Source: Blastobasis lacticolella (Eukaryota > Arthropoda > Insecta > Lepidoptera > Blastobasidae). From it: a stretch of DNA of 64,000 nt. Position 1 is the stretch's first letter. Each line of letters starts with the position of its first letter. The stretch covers positions 19,407,584-19,471,583 of the forward strand of contig LR990043.1 of assembly GCA_905147135.1 (NCBI GenBank). The letters run 5' to 3'. A program made the translations under genes and the position numbers. A model generated the notes under the pieces. The model did no database searches. It was not told where the DNA came from and worked only from the letters and a program-made list of their open reading frames with translations. Shown here one piece after another: positions 46,644 to 60,300 of the stretch.

Positions 46644-47263
46644 TTTTATTGTGTGCCATAAAGTGCTGTCGCACAGTCAGACAAACAAAGAGGTATCACG
46701 CCGTATAGATAACGCCTGGAAAAGCTATTGGTCCATGAAAGATTACATAAAGGGAAAATTACCACTCTCCTTAAAACGGAAGCTCATGGACATGTGCATT
46801 CTCCCGATACTCACTTATGGGGCTCAAACTTGGTCTTTGACTAAAGCTCAAAGGTCTAAACTCAGGGTTTGCCAGCGGGCCATGGAGCGTAGCATGTTAG
46901 GAGTTAGATTAATGGACTCGAAACTCGACGCTGCGCTCCAAAACGCTGATGTAGCCATTAAAGCTGGAAAACTGAAGTGGAACTGGGCAGGTCATGTTTG
47001 CCGCATGTCGGAGGAGTTATGGGCTAAAACCGTCACAGTTTGGACACCCAATTCTCGGAAAAGACGTCGCGGCAGACCCAAGAAAAGGTGGACAGATGAG
47101 CTGCGGGCCTTCGTGACTATGACTTCGTGAATAGTGAGTGGCAGACATTGGCACTTGATCGTGAAGAGTGGAGGAATCGGGGGGAGGTCTTTGCCCAGCA
47201 GTGGGATGAGTCGGGCTAATATAGAATAGAATATAGCAATAAAGTGTTAAATAAATAAATAAA
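46644..47263 (+). mobile_element. RTE-like 3' fragment (unit C)
   Basis: Same 159-codon frame (46651-47130). It differs from B by an Asp/Ala change (LDDAL in B, LDAAL in C). Unit A also has the Ala-type codon here, so the B change is private. Confidence 0.8.
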
Positions 47264-48145
47264 ACTTATTACACCCCTTTTTTCGTCAGACTTAAAAGAT
47301 GAAATCATTTTTTAATGATTATTGCCCATTAGGGGGTTTTGGTTCCATTGTTATCGTGCTCCACATTTGTCTTTTTCATTTGAAGCATAAATTTAGTTAA
47401 GTATATACTTAGTACCTACATATTCATTAACTGCACAAAGTTCCACTCATGGATGGATCAAGGTTGTATTTGATTATTATTTGTGTTTGACTGTAATCAT
47501 TTTTAATAGCTTTGTTTACAGAAAAAGCTCATTTCCAATGCCGTTATGTTTTTCAGAATATACAATTGAGTCCCGAGAATAGATTTTGTTCAACAAATAA
47601 ACTGGGTTCTTATCAACTTAGTAGACAGTCTTCTGCAAGCCCCGCGAACAGTCTATTGAGTGGCGGACTCTGAAAGGTAAGAGACAACAGTTAATAGAGG
47701 CGGCCGAAAGCCTCGATTGAAGTGCAAAAGGTGAAACCAAACCGATATTTTCCACCACAGTCGTGTGCAATTTTAATTTAAGGATCTTACATATATACAC
47801 ACACACAAATACATACACCCTTACACATATATCCACAAGATAAATATATGGACGCATGTATCTACATGAGAAAAAAAATTCTCTTTAGTCTTTGGGTTAT
47901 CATACTGCTAAATGGTTTGATACTCGAAATTTTAAACCGCAGTTTTGAATTGTACTTTTGTAACTAAATTTCATTGCTGTAAAACTGTATGGAAATAAAT
48001 AAATAAAACCACCAATGACCTCTTGACTCATGTCGAAAATCGGCTGAAGAATTGGCAATTGACATGGTATGATAGAATATAGAGGTACAGGAAGCAATTT
48101 TGTTTGTGCCAATTTTATTTTGCTTTGAAAATATAGGTAGGTATA

Positions 48146-48361
48146 TGTATGGGTTTCTTGCTACCACACACTTCTTGGATGCTTTGATTATAAATGATAA
48201 GGCTAATATCCGACGACTTGGTTTATTGCTTAATAAGTAGTACCACGCGGCTAGGCGTCCGTGTAAGTACTGATACAAAAATAGCGCTATGTTCATTATA
48301 ATAAAATGTTGTTATGTTGTGTTATTGCTGCGTGCGCAGAATACATGCTGTACTTTGTACA
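48146..48361 (-). repeat. 3' LTR of BEL/Pao (unit C)
   Basis: Same T variant as the unit B 3' LTR. Confidence 0.95.
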
Positions 48362-48438
48362 TGCTCCCGAGGGAGAAAAATAAACAAAAATAATAAAGTA
48401 TAGTAAAGTTACAAATAATGTGAACTTAAGAATTTCAT

Positions 48439-50652
48439 TCAAGTATTAAAAATAACTCTTCTTAAAACTGGCGTCGTCCCTCGCTCCACTCTGGCGGGGT
48501 GCGGTGCCGGCGCGGTGGCGGCGGCCACGGCGGCAGTAGCGGCTCGCTTTCTCTTCCATATCGCCAGTGCGCCCACGATAATTATTGAACCCAGCACTAA
48601 ATATATGATGGAATAGTGATGGATATCGTGGTAAGATATCTGATCTGTTATTGGCACTTCTTCGGTCTTGATGGCTTCTATTTTTTGATGTAAATTCTCT
48701 AACATTTGATTGGTTTGGTCTTTAGACAGAGTTTCGTTCCCGTTGAAGGGCTCTATCGTAATATTCAAGATTCGATTGATGGTAGGAATAGAAAAATCTT
48801 CTAAATTGCTTTTCACCTTCAAAGTATTTGTTAATATTCTATGTGTCATAATAGTAAAGTTTTCAGTCTTGACAGTGCAGCCTTCTTCGAACTTGATAAT
48901 ATTTGCTTGCGTTAGCTGGACCGCGGACAGCTGATCGCCGCATAGCGTTCTCAGTTCGCACGCGTTGCAACAATAATACAAATACGTGTTCATATTATGA
49001 AGTGCATACCACTTGTGTTTGCACTCGGCGATGTCTGTTCTGCATTGATTTTTCTTATTTTTTGTACACAAATCTTGATAGGAATTCATCTTGAAGATTG
49101 GGTTTCTCAGGGCACATAGATAGGTTGATGCGTCTTGATTAATGCAGTTATTTATCTCATTCTGCGAAGTAGGTATGTATGCATCCTTGTGCAAATTTAT
49201 CCCAACGTAGTCAGCTGCTGGTGTTACGTATACTGTTTTATTCCCAATCTGTCTCGGAATAGATATTACTTTGTATAAGTCGAAGTGGTCTCTGCTTATC
49301 AGTGGTAACTTGAGCTTAAACAGCTGATAATGTGACGTCATTCTTGTTCTGATTCGCAATAAATTATATATTTGTAAAATGTCCTTTTGAATGTTTCTTA
49401 TTGGCAAGGCAAGGTCGTTGCCTAATTGGCTTAACACAGTGCTCAGTTCCTTCTGCAGCTGTTTCGGAGAAAAAATATGAAAATCTACTTTTCCATTGAA
49501 GATATTCGTGATCGTGTCCAGGAGGTTATCTTGAATGTGTTTTAGAGTTGTAAACATATTATTTGCTGCTATTGCTGACAGGACGAATTCGTTAGTCCAT
49601 TCTATCGTGTTTACTTCTGTGCTTAATGTATTTATAGCTTTATCTAAATTTGATATGTGGTGATTAAATAAATTAGATTGGTTATTTATTGCTTCTTGTG
49701 TTCTCTTTAGTAAATTAAATTCCGCTTCCACGATTGAAGTCTGGTTCTTCCACAGTAATTGAATATGTTTTTGGTTCAGCTTGATTAGATCAATGTCCTT
49801 GCTGTATTGTTCTGCGAATTGTTCGTCCAATACTCCGAAAAGGGCCCGCGCGACGCTGCCCACAGCGTTGATAAGGCCGCGCCTGCGCCGCGTTATAGAG
49901 TGATGATGCAGTAATACTTCATTATAGTGCTCGAGTTCGGAGAATTTATGTTGTGTTTGTAGCATGATAACTTCACAATTTGTTATGTTTTTTATTTTAC
50001 TACAGATGTAGTCTAAATGTCGAGCGTATTTTATGTAGGCTGATGTTCCTTCCCAGTAAGGGTTTAAATCATAATAAATTATGACATTCCATTCATCTCG
50101 TATGATTTGTAAATTTGCCATTTTGTCGAGATATATAGATTGGTTGCTATTAAGAGCTGTGATTTGATGACAGCAGCAGTTTGTTAGAAGTGTCATAAAG
50201 TACATTAAAGTGAGCAGAATTGTCTTCAAACTTGAATGCTCTCGCTTCTTGGTACAATGTTTTGCTTTTTCTTGACAATTAAATTCTTGCTCGTTCACTG
50301 GTAGTTTAGACAGTTTGATCACAGGCCGTTTTAGGAGCCCATTTTTGGTTTTTAACGTCACTACTCTGACGTAGCCATCCTTTCCGGGGTGTAGTTCCAC
50401 TACTCGTCCCATAGACCACTTTCCTGGTGGCAGATTGGCGTCGTTGATAATTACTACGTCGTCAACTTTTATATTTTCCGTAGGCGACTTCCATTTTGAT
50501 CTTGCTGAGAGTTGTGTTAAATATTCTTCACGCCATCTTCGCCATATGTCTTTAAAAATGCGTTGTGTAAATTCCCATCTCGTCCTTTCATCCTTTTCGG
50601 TATCTAATATTGTTAAAGTTGGTCCGCTAGCAAGAAAATGTGATGGGGTCAA
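48439..50652 (-). CDS. env: BEL/Pao pol C-terminal end fused to env (unit C)
   Basis: 737 codons, identical in translation to the unit B copy as far as I can compare. The upstream frameshift is also present. Confidence 0.88.
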   Translation of the reverse strand: MTPSHFLASGPTLTILDTEKDERTRWEFTQRIFKDIWRRWREEYLTQLSARSKWKSPTENIKVDDVVIINDANLPPGKWSMGRVVELHPGKDGYVRVVTLKTKNGLLKRPVIKLSKLPVNEQEFNCQEKAKHCTKKREHSSLKTILLTLMYFMTLLTNCCCHQITALNSNQSIYLDKMANLQIIRDEWNVIIYYDLNPYWEGTSAYIKYARHLDYICSKIKNITNCEVIMLQTQHKFSELEHYNEVLLHHHSITRRRRGLINAVGSVARALFGVLDEQFAEQYSKDIDLIKLNQKHIQLLWKNQTSIVEAEFNLLKRTQEAINNQSNLFNHHISNLDKAINTLSTEVNTIEWTNEFVLSAIAANNMFTTLKHIQDNLLDTITNIFNGKVDFHIFSPKQLQKELSTVLSQLGNDLALPIRNIQKDILQIYNLLRIRTRMTSHYQLFKLKLPLISRDHFDLYKVISIPRQIGNKTVYVTPAADYVGINLHKDAYIPTSQNEINNCINQDASTYLCALRNPIFKMNSYQDLCTKNKKNQCRTDIAECKHKWYALHNMNTYLYYCCNACELRTLCGDQLSAVQLTQANIIKFEEGCTVKTENFTIMTHRILTNTLKVKSNLEDFSIPTINRILNITIEPFNGNETLSKDQTNQMLENLHQKIEAIKTEEVPITDQISYHDIHHYSIIYLVLGSIIIVGALAIWKRKRAATAAVAAATAPAPHPARVERGTTPVLRRVIFNT

Positions 50653-50674
50653 ATAATCCAGATTATCAGGATCT

Positions 50675-53632
50675 TCAGTTATAGTACAGAGCGGCCTGGA
50701 GCGGCCTTAATGTTGCTTCCAATTGTGTTAGAAGGGTAGTAAACTCTTCATAAGTTAATTTTTGTTCGCCCAGGACTCTGCGTAAATGATATTTTAGGCT
50801 TTTGACAGCTGCCTCCCACAACCCTCCGGCGCTGGGCCACGACGGGGCCTGAAAGTGCCATTGTATTTGCATTTCTGTCAATTCTTTATAGAAGTCTTGA
50901 TTTAATATTTCTTTTAGGTTTAGGTATTCTTCCTTCAGTGATCGACTGGCTCCGACAAAATTTGTCCCATTGTCGGAGTAAATATGACGAGGAGCTCCGC
51001 GACGTGCTGAGAATCTTTTCAGGGCTGCTAAAAATGCGTTTGAGCTCATATCTGATACCAACTCCAGGTGAACAGCTTTTGTCACCATGCAAATAAATAC
51101 GGCGATATAGCCTTTTGTCGTCTTAGCTCCTCGTCCTTTGTTGAACTTGATTTCAACGCTGCCAGTGAAATCCACCCCCGTGTGAGAGAAAGGGCGTGAT
51201 GGATTTATTCTTGATGCCGGCAGATCACCCATCAGTTGTTGTTGCTTAGTAGGCCGGTGTTTCTTACAAGTTACGCATAAGCGTAGGCGTTTTTTAACCG
51301 CTCGATTGCTGCCAACGATCCAATAATTTTGTAATAATGAGGAGAGGGTTAGGCGTACTCCTCCGTGGAAGGTTTGCAGGTGAGCGTGATCGATGAGGAG
51401 CTTCGTGAGTCGGCTATCATGTGGTATTATAATGGGGTGTTTCATCGTGTCACTGATGCGTGCATTTTCTAGTCTTCCGCCGACCCGAAGTACTTCGTTT
51501 TCGTCCAGGTACGGATTTCGGTTAAGTATTTTGCTATTATTATTTATGCCTTTATTTGCTTTTAAGTTGCTTATTTCCGTTGTAAAATAAGATGCTTGTA
51601 TGTGCTTGATTATTGCTTCCTTTGCTTCATTTATTTCTTGTAATGTTAAATTTGATGTTTTTTGTCTATTCTGATTTTTTGTTAGAAATCGCCGGACCCA
51701 TGCTAGTACGCGAACAGATTTCTTAATTGTGCTGTATTGATTGAGTAGTTGATGGATAATGCTGTCAGCTTCTTGCTCCGTGACAACATTGACTTGCTGT
51801 ATTTTTCTAACATCTTCATTTGTTTGATATTTTGGCTGTTCTTTTTCATTTTCAGGTTGGTAGGTAGTGAGCCACTGCGGCCCTTGCCACCACAGTGGAT
51901 GATCTTGTAGTTGAGACGCTGTGATTCCCCGGCTGGCACAGTCTGCTGGATTATTGTCTGATTTTACATAGCGCCAGCAATCCGGAGCAATGACAGCTGT
52001 AATTTTTGTTACACGATGAGCAACAAACGGTTTTCATTTGTTTGGGTTTCCTTGGAGCCAACCCAAAACTGCTGTGGAGTCGGTCCATCCAAATAATTTC
52101 ATGTTACAGTCTGATAAACACTGCTGAATTTTGTTCATCATTTTCGCAAGTAATTCTGCCCCACACAGTTCCAACCTAGGTAATGTGTGTTTTTTTTTTT
52201 TTGATATTATTCTTGATTTTGCTGCGACTAATGTTATTGCGCTTCCTTTCATGCTAGTTGCTCTGCAATAAATGACACATGCGTAGGCTTTTAGCGATGA
52301 GTCACAAAAGCCATGGAGTTCGATCTCACATTTTTGCTCTGTATTCAGCCAGCGTGGAATATTTATTTTATTTATATTTTGGATGTCATTTGTAATTATA
52401 ATCCACTCTTCATAAGTTCCTTGCGGGACTTTGTCATCCCAGTCTAAATTTGCTTCCCATACTTGTTGAAACAACAATTTTAATTTCGTTGTAACTGGAG
52501 TCAGCCATCCCAGGGGATCAAAAATCTTCGAAACATTCGACAATAATGCTCGTTTCGTTATGTTTTCACAGGAAGTGTCTTCTAGTTTGGCGGTGAAAGT
52601 AAATTGATCTTGTTGTGGGTTCCAATGTAGGCCTAAAGTTTTTGTAGACCCTGCATATCGAAACTCAAAATTTTCATGATTTTCAGTTGTATGAACTCCT
52701 TCTAATATTTCTTGTGAGTTGCTTGCCCACTTTCTTAGATTGAAGCCGCCAGATTTTAAAATAGTGATTAATTCTTGCTGTAATATTTTCGCTTCTTCAA
52801 TAGAGTAACTTCCACGTAATAAGTCGTCCATGTAAAATGACTCCTCTATCACGCGCGGCGCTTCGCTTGTTGGATATTTATATTGCTCGTCTCTTGCTAA
52901 CTGTTTTAATGTCATCATAGCCAAAAAGGGTGCGGCCTTGGTGCCGTATGTGACAGTGGTGAGTTGGTACTCTTGGAGAAGATGATGTGGAGAATCACGC
53001 CATATGATTTTTTGGAATTTTTGATCTGCTTCATGTACCCAAATCTGTCTGAACATCTTCTCGATATCTGCTGTGAAGACCACTGGATACTGTCTCCATT
53101 TTAATATTAAGTTTTGAAGGTCTTGTTGCAGGTTCGGGCCAGTGTACATTAAATAGTTCAAACTTTTCCCGCTTGTAGTGTATTGCGATCCGTTGTAAAC
53201 GACGCGCAGTGACGTAGTCTCGGACGAGTCTCGAATAACGCAATGGTGCGGTAGATAGAAGTCGGGCTGCGAATTCTCGGTACACAGGTTCATGTGTCCT
53301 AGCGCCTTATATTCATTGATGATTTTTTTATATTCTGTTGACACGCGGAGTTGCTTGCTTAATTTGCGTTCTAGTTGAAGGAATTGTGCGATAGCTTTTT
53401 GCTTCGAAGATCCCAACTCTTGCTCGAAGTTAGGTTTTAGAGGTAATCGTACTTCGTATCTGCCATCTTCGAGTCGTTTTGTTGTTTCTTGATAGAATTA
53501 AATGCATCTTTGATCTTCCAATGATAAGGTTGTGTCTTCAGAGATGTCCTCTATTTCCCAGAATTTTTCGATGCTCTCCATGTTATTTAATACGACATTG
53601 CATTGTAGGGTGTTGACGCTGCCGCATAAAAT
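50675..53632 (-). pseudogene. pol: BEL/Pao pol (unit C), extra nonsense codon
   Basis: Same domains and shared breaks as unit B (TAA at 53498-53500, 10 bp duplication at about 50689-50708). It also has TGA at 52034-52036, replacing the Trp after NPNK in the RNase H region, so the open part splits at 52034-53416 and a downstream frame at 50675-51445 with the integrase. Confidence 0.92.
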
Positions 53633-55823
53633 CTAACCCAGGCGCGTCTGTTGAGCGACTGGCGAAGATTGATTTGATCTGCAGATGCCTTCCAAGATAA
53701 TTTTGCTGTATACGTCGGCACCCAAGAGAATATCGACGGGGCGACTGATATTGAAGTCAGGATCGGCTAGGTTAATGTTTTCTAAATGCTGCCATGATGG
53801 TCTTGAGAATGAATAATTAGGTAAATTTTTTATAAGACTTTTCATAATCACGGCATCTGTATTAAATGTGTATGCTTCGTTGATGGACTGGCAGTTGATC
53901 TTGATACGTCCTTTACTGTTGCTTTCTTTCATGCCGACTCCAGATATAACTCCCTTGCATCTAATTCTCGGCAATGAAAGGCGTTGAGATGCCTTTTCTG
54001 TTATAAGTGAGAGCTGTGACCCTTGATCGATGAGGGCACGCATCATAGTATAGGATCCGTCGCTGGTCTGCACACGGATAATTGCTGTTGCCAAGAGGAT
54101 TTCTGGAATGTCGCCTTGCTGCGACACGTGAGAGTGCTGACTTTGCTCGCTTGTTCGTGGCGTGGTAGGCAAAGCGGCGGCGGCACGGAACGCGCTCAAG
54201 TTCTCAAAGGTTTCATGTAATATCGTGTTATGTGCTCCGTTGCATTCGCGGCATCGTTTCGTCGAATAACATGTTTTTCCATTATGATTAAAAAGGCAGT
54301 TCTGGCATAATTGGAGCTGTGAGATAGTTTTGTACTTTGTAATCGGAGACATCTTCTGGAATTCTTTGCAATAATAAATGCCGTGCTTTTCTTTGCATAT
54401 TGGGCATTTATATATTTTGTTGTTTGTAGTTTCTGCTTGTGAAACTTGCGATTGTTGATTGCTTTGAAATGTTCGATTGAAATTATTTGGTTTTTGGTAT
54501 TTAAAATATGGCGCTGATTTTTGTTGAAATGCGATAGATTTTTGCTGAGTATTGGGTTGCTGTTTTCGTCGTGTAGATTCCAGAGTCGTAAACTTGTTTT
54601 CCAGGAATTCAAGGAGGTCATGAAGGGTTGGTAACTCCCTTGGATTGCTTAATGATGCTATGTATTCATTGTGCGTGTCTGAATCCATCTTCTGCGCCAT
54701 AATATGTACAACCAATGGGTCCCATGTTGATATATTGACTCCAAAGTTACGGATTGCGTTCAAACACTCGTTGATTGTATCGTGCATTTTTTTCACTTGA
54801 TCTGATGATTGATGCTGCATATTAGGAAGAGTTAAGAGCGTGTTGACATGTGTACTGAATATTAATTTCCTGTTATTATATCTGTGGTTCAGCAGCTCCC
54901 AGCAGGCTTCATAATTCTCCGAACTGATATGAAGATGTTGTACAATTTTCTCCGCTTCACCCCTTAACTTGCTTTTTAAAAATTGCATTTTTTGCGCGCT
55001 TGACATGAGGTTGTTTCGATGAATTGTTTCCACGAACAAGTCCTTGAAGGAAATCCAATGATGATAATTTCCGTGAAATGTAGGTACATCCATTTTCGGC
55101 GTGATTTGCTCGCGGTTAGATGTGGCCCACATTTTATTGTTGATAGCTTTTTTCGTATTATAAAACATTTTTTCGTAGGTAAAAAATTCATGCTCATAAT
55201 CCCAGTTTTCTTCAAACATTTCGCTGTCGATCTCCCAGTGAAGGGAGTCAATTGCTGCCCATCTTGATTGTAATGTTTTCAAAACGTCTTCAAATTCCCA
55301 TTTATCGGAGATATCTTCTAAATTTAAATTATTGATGGTACGTAAGAAAGCCTTAAAATTGCTCTTTTGCTTCCGAATCAGTTCTTCGTTCTTGCTGGAA
55401 TTACCTCTTGATGTGGAGGCAAAATATTGTTGTTTCGTTTCCACCGGCTTAGTTTGATCTGCTACCACGGGGACTTCCGCGCGAGCTAGGCTAGCGGGGG
55501 CTTCCGCGCGAGGCGTGCTTGCTATTTTCGACTCTTCTGGTATTTTATTGCTTATGATGTACTCACGGGTTTTTTGGTAAAATTCCATTGCGTCTTGATA
55601 ACATTTTTTCGTGAAGTACGGATGATCACTTGCTTCAAATTGTTTTAATGCTTCATGGTTGGACTTGAACTCCTCCCAGTATTGATCAAGGATTCTTACG
55701 CGTTGATTGATGTATGTTGTTGTTCTACGAACCGTCCTTCTTGAAATTTGATAAAAGCTTCTCCATCTCTGCCGTAATATCTTGTTGTGTTTGGATGAGG
55801 TCTTCCATGTTTGTCAGACTCAT
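53633..55823 (-). pseudogene. gag: BEL/Pao gag-protease (unit C), mostly open
   Basis: A 651-codon frame (53633-55588) runs through capsid, zinc knuckles (about residues 395-460) and protease (Asp at about 521). Only the short N-terminal part (55823 to about 55728) is in another frame. A Tyr/Ser difference from B lies just after the protease active site (EKAYQRL in B, EKASQRL here). The stop at 53633-53635 falls where a tryptophan is usual after LG, so it is probably a nonsense change and not the native end (inference). Confidence 0.88.
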
Positions 55824-56048
55824 TTTATGTTAACTTGATATTATTATTCACTTGATATACTACTTGATACTTGATATAAACTTGATTACTTGATACTTGA
55901 TATAAACTTGATTGCTTGATTGATGTTGATGACCTTCTCTCAGTGATAGTAAGAGATTGATGCGATGATATTCGCCTACTCACTTGAGAAGTGGCGTGTT
56001 ATCACGTAGGTGTTGATTGTCTTGATGCTCGAAGGACCATAAAGAAGA

Positions 56049-56264
56049 TGTATGGGTTTCTTGCTACCACACACTTCTTGGATGCTTTGATTATAAATGA
56101 TAAGGCTAATATCCGACGACTTGGTTTATTGCTTAATAAGGAGTACCACGCGGCTAGGCGTCCGTGTAAGTACTGATACAAAAATAGCGCTATGTTCATT
56201 ATAATAAAATGTTGTTATGTTGTGTTATTGCTGCGTGCGCAGAATACATGCTGTACTTTGTACA
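56049..56264 (-). repeat. 5' LTR of BEL/Pao (unit C)
   Basis: Same G variant as the unit B 5' LTR. Confidence 0.95.
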
Positions 56265-57358
56265 GTATATTTGAGAGGAAATCGCCTTGTTAATTTTATT
56301 TATTTCTTTGTATCAGGCTACAGAGTTTGTATGTTATATGTATAATACATATAACATACAAAATTATAATAACAATAAACAATACATTATAGCCTAACAA
56401 AATAATAGCTCGCCTTTGTACATCTCTGTTACTGTACTGTATCATTATGTCATGTTTGTGTACAATAAAGAATAAAGAATAATATAACCTAAACAACAAT
56501 ACCACCTATTAAATTAACAATAGACTAATAGATAATATAATAATTTTTAAACTAAATTCTAACACTTTTATCTCTGTGTAATACTTAATGTCGTTTCGGC
56601 GGCACCGGAAATTCTGGGTCGCCCACGGAATCGCCGGTACACCACGCCCTTCGGCCAATAATTTAACTCTTTTATTAATGTTTACACCGCTCACCCGATT
56701 TTAGGAACCCAAATACCTAACATTCGGAGTGGAGCTCGCTGCGCTCGCTCAATTATGGGTTTATGTTATATTTATCATGTTTACTCCGCGTGACAGGTGT
56801 CATCCGTGACCCCAATATGCCGATCAAGCCGATGTGATAGCTCTATAATACCATCATTAAACCTGCTCTACTATACAGCAGCGAGACTTGGGCCCCTACT
56901 AGAGCGACACAATGCCGCACGGGAAGGAGAGGCCGGCCCAAGAAACGATGGCTTGACGTAGTCAAGACTAATATGCGAGCCAATAAGGTCACCACTAAGG
57001 ATGCCGAAGGTGGTGGTGGGCAAAGTGTCGCAGAAAACCCTGCGCCCTCGCGTGCCGTGCTGGGGCGCAACCGGGACATACCGCCAAGATGATGGCGATG
57101 ACTCCGGGTCCTTTAAGACAAAATTAAAATTATTTGAGCTTGCTACGCTCGCTTATTATTCAATTTGCATTACTTTTATCACGAAAATTCTAATTCGCTT
57201 GCAGACCGCGTGATGTCGACTGCCAACAACGTACAGTCCGTGTACAGCTCTAGTGACAAGGCGACTTGGCAGGCCAGTCTAAATAATCATCATGTTACTT
57301 TTATTGTACCTAATACTACAGATTTATTTTGCAGATTGTCGAAAGTAAGTGAGCAGCC

Positions 57359-60300
57359 ATGGCGTCAAGCGAGGATGTGCCAGAGTGCGTGTTGCCGGGC
57401 GCGCTGTGCCTGGCTCTGCGCGTCTCGCGGTGGTTCGGCCTGGCGCCGCTGCGCCTGCGCGGCCGTCGCGCCTCGGCAGCGCCCCGCCTCTCGCCCGCCA
57501 CTGTATACTCGTATGCTTTGCTACTTTTCACCTGTAAGCTTCCAACTCACGTTACTTTTCGTTAATAGTCCAATTACCCTTTATATGCTTAGTTTGAAAG
57601 TACCCTAAACCTACCAACTTGTAGGAAAAGGTTTATCGATATAGAAGATGTGAAATAATGTGAAGATATTTTGTACGTACCTATGTACTTTCTACGCTTG
57701 TTGAGTTGATTCTGCACATTTTGACGTGAAACGTCTTTTAAATCATACTGAAGCATAATGAGAACTGAGTCAGGAAATTGAACCGTAACGGAAAAGTCTT
57801 TATCGTTTTACGTTAGTAACTGCAAACCGATTATTGTTATAAAAATTAATTTAGTATCATTGTTTAGCATATATAGTCAATTCGATGTTTTGTCGGAAAG
57901 AGGAGGCCATATGTATCCCAATGTCTGGCACTGAGCGAGTAAGGCGGTTTCCAGATCGTCTCAAAGCTGTTAAGGAAGACGTTTCACGTTAAACCTGTGC
58001 TGTGTGTTCCGACACAGCTCCATCCCATTTTTGTTGTCTCTGAAATTATATAATTTTGATTTAAAGTGTTTAGATTAGAGATGTAACGGATATCCGGCCA
58101 CTATCCGGTATTCGGCCTATCCGGCCATAATTTACTATCCGGCCGGATACCGGATAATGCGTCAATATCCGGCCGGATACCGGATAGTAAAAAATGTATG
58201 AAAACCCCATAAAAGTGATTTTGCTCATCGGAAATATATGCCCTTCTGTAGTAGTCGAGTATAAAGTCGTATCAAAACGTTTAAAAACCATAAATATTAA
58301 TCAAAGAACTATTGATTATGTCGGCATCGGCACCTATTCTACTCATATCGTTCATTTGGTAGGTTAGCAAAAATTATTAATAGTTGGAGTCAACTCTCCT
58401 TGTCTGCTTCCTCTATTTCTTTCTATTTTGAGCAGTAGCAGCGTCAATAATATTGTCCTTCAGGTCCCGTTGGTCCGCCGTCAGGCAGGTGGCGTGTGGG
58501 TGTCTTCCGCGTCAGCGAGTCGTCGTCGCCAAATTTAGGGCTACTTGCACTAAGGTGATCTTTGGGACGGCGGAGCACATGCTCACACCATCGCATTGAG
58601 CGTTCTTAAATTTTCTCGGGCATAGGTGTGACTTTGTAACTTCCACGAGTGTGGACATTACTTTGACCAACAGGGTGACACCCGCTGATCAGCATAAATA
58701 CGCATTTTTGTCGTGTGTAGTTTTGACAAGTGCTGTTTAGTATTATAATGTACTTAGGGTAATAATTTAAATTCAATCAAGATATATGTTGATATTATAG
58801 ATATGAAAAAATATTATCCTGGATTAAAATATGAATTTCTTTATATTTAGAGGTAGTATACGATGTCGTTTATCCCCTACGATGCTGTGGGCTAATGTAT
58901 AAGCCCTTTTTTTTGAAACTATCAATCCGTATAAGGGCGGAAGAATTGTTCAGTTCAACGTTAAATTTATTTACATTAAACGAAAACTAAAATTACGTAA
59001 ACACATGCAGTCGTATAAAGTCCCACGCCGCGATTACAGCTTGTACAAACTTGTTCAGAGACTATGACCTGTGAATATCCGGCCGCCGGATATCCGGCTA
59101 TCCGGCTAGGAGGCTTGCCGGATATCCGGTATCCGGTATCCGGCCAAACAACTATCCGTTTCATTTCTAGTTTAGATCTAAAAATTAATATCGGAATTAT
59201 ATCTCATTCAATACGAGGCAGAAAATTATATCTCATTCAAAGAAACATAGAAAAAGCATAAGAAAATACCCCAAAACTGGAGCCCATCAACCCACTGCAG
59301 CAGCGGCTGACACCTGATGATTGATGGTTGAATGATGATTTAAGCCGGACTGTGCACGCTAACGCCAGAGCCAGACCGTGTCCCACAATGCCAAATGGGA
59401 CAAAGAGATCCAAAGCAGCCAATGCAGAGCATGAAACCATTATACTTAACTTATTTTTACAGATCTAAATATTATTACACTGAATGATGGCAAAAGCAAC
59501 GTAACAATATTATTCCCTGCGAAGTACGTTGCGACGACGTTAATTTTACTAACAATAACTCTTGCTATGTATACTCAAGGCGTGGTGAGCGGCACGGCCA
59601 GAATGAAGTGTATAGTCGATACTTTGCTTATGGTAGAACGGGTAAGTTCTCTTCAACTAGCCTGTAACGTAACGATGCAGGGCCGAACAAAGCCCTGTTT
59701 TAATAATTTCTTAGAAAATTTACCCACAATAAATGAAATAGCGCAATTTTGAGGCTAATTCTACAAAAAAAATCGGTCTTATTAACCAGAATGTTCGGTT
59801 CTACCTGTAATCCTGTCTATTATGCAATGACCAACTTACACCACTTCAAAGTGTAGGTATCATTTTGTGAAAGTCTTCTTAAGTCTGTGGTTAAATTCAG
59901 GACAAGCAACTCCTTTTTCTGCAGGTGATGCTTGGTACCCCAGGAAACTTTGCCGTGGATCAACAACAAATAAAGCTGCTCAGTTTTACAATTTTTCACT
60001 TCGTGTTACCAACGGCGTTACTCATACACGATTACTGCTTAGTAACTCTATACGGAAACTGTAAGATCTGCGAGTATTTTATTTCTGTTTGAGGATTCCT
60101 AGAAACAATCATAATATGTACGATGATTATAATACAGAGCGAAGACCTCTATTATTTTAGAAAATTTAGAAAAAAAATTCACAATGTCTATGGCTGTGAG
60201 CCAGCTAGATCAACTATGTTAAATTTCATGTCACTAGGTTATGTAAGTAAGTACTTTATTGCAACAACATAGCCTATGGGCCAGTAGTTGCTGATATATG

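Larger units (their letters stand above)
48146..56264 (-). mobile_element. BEL/Pao LTR retrotransposon with env (unit C), 8119 bp
   Basis: Same insertion at the orthologous base, with GTATA at 48141-48145 and 56265-56269 and LTRs at 48146-48361 and 56049-56264. The same single LTR difference as in B shows it was copied with the unit and not inserted again. It keeps the shared breaks but has an intact gag T run (54787-54793). It has a private nonsense change, TGG to TGA, at 52034-52036 in the RNase H region. Confidence 0.95.
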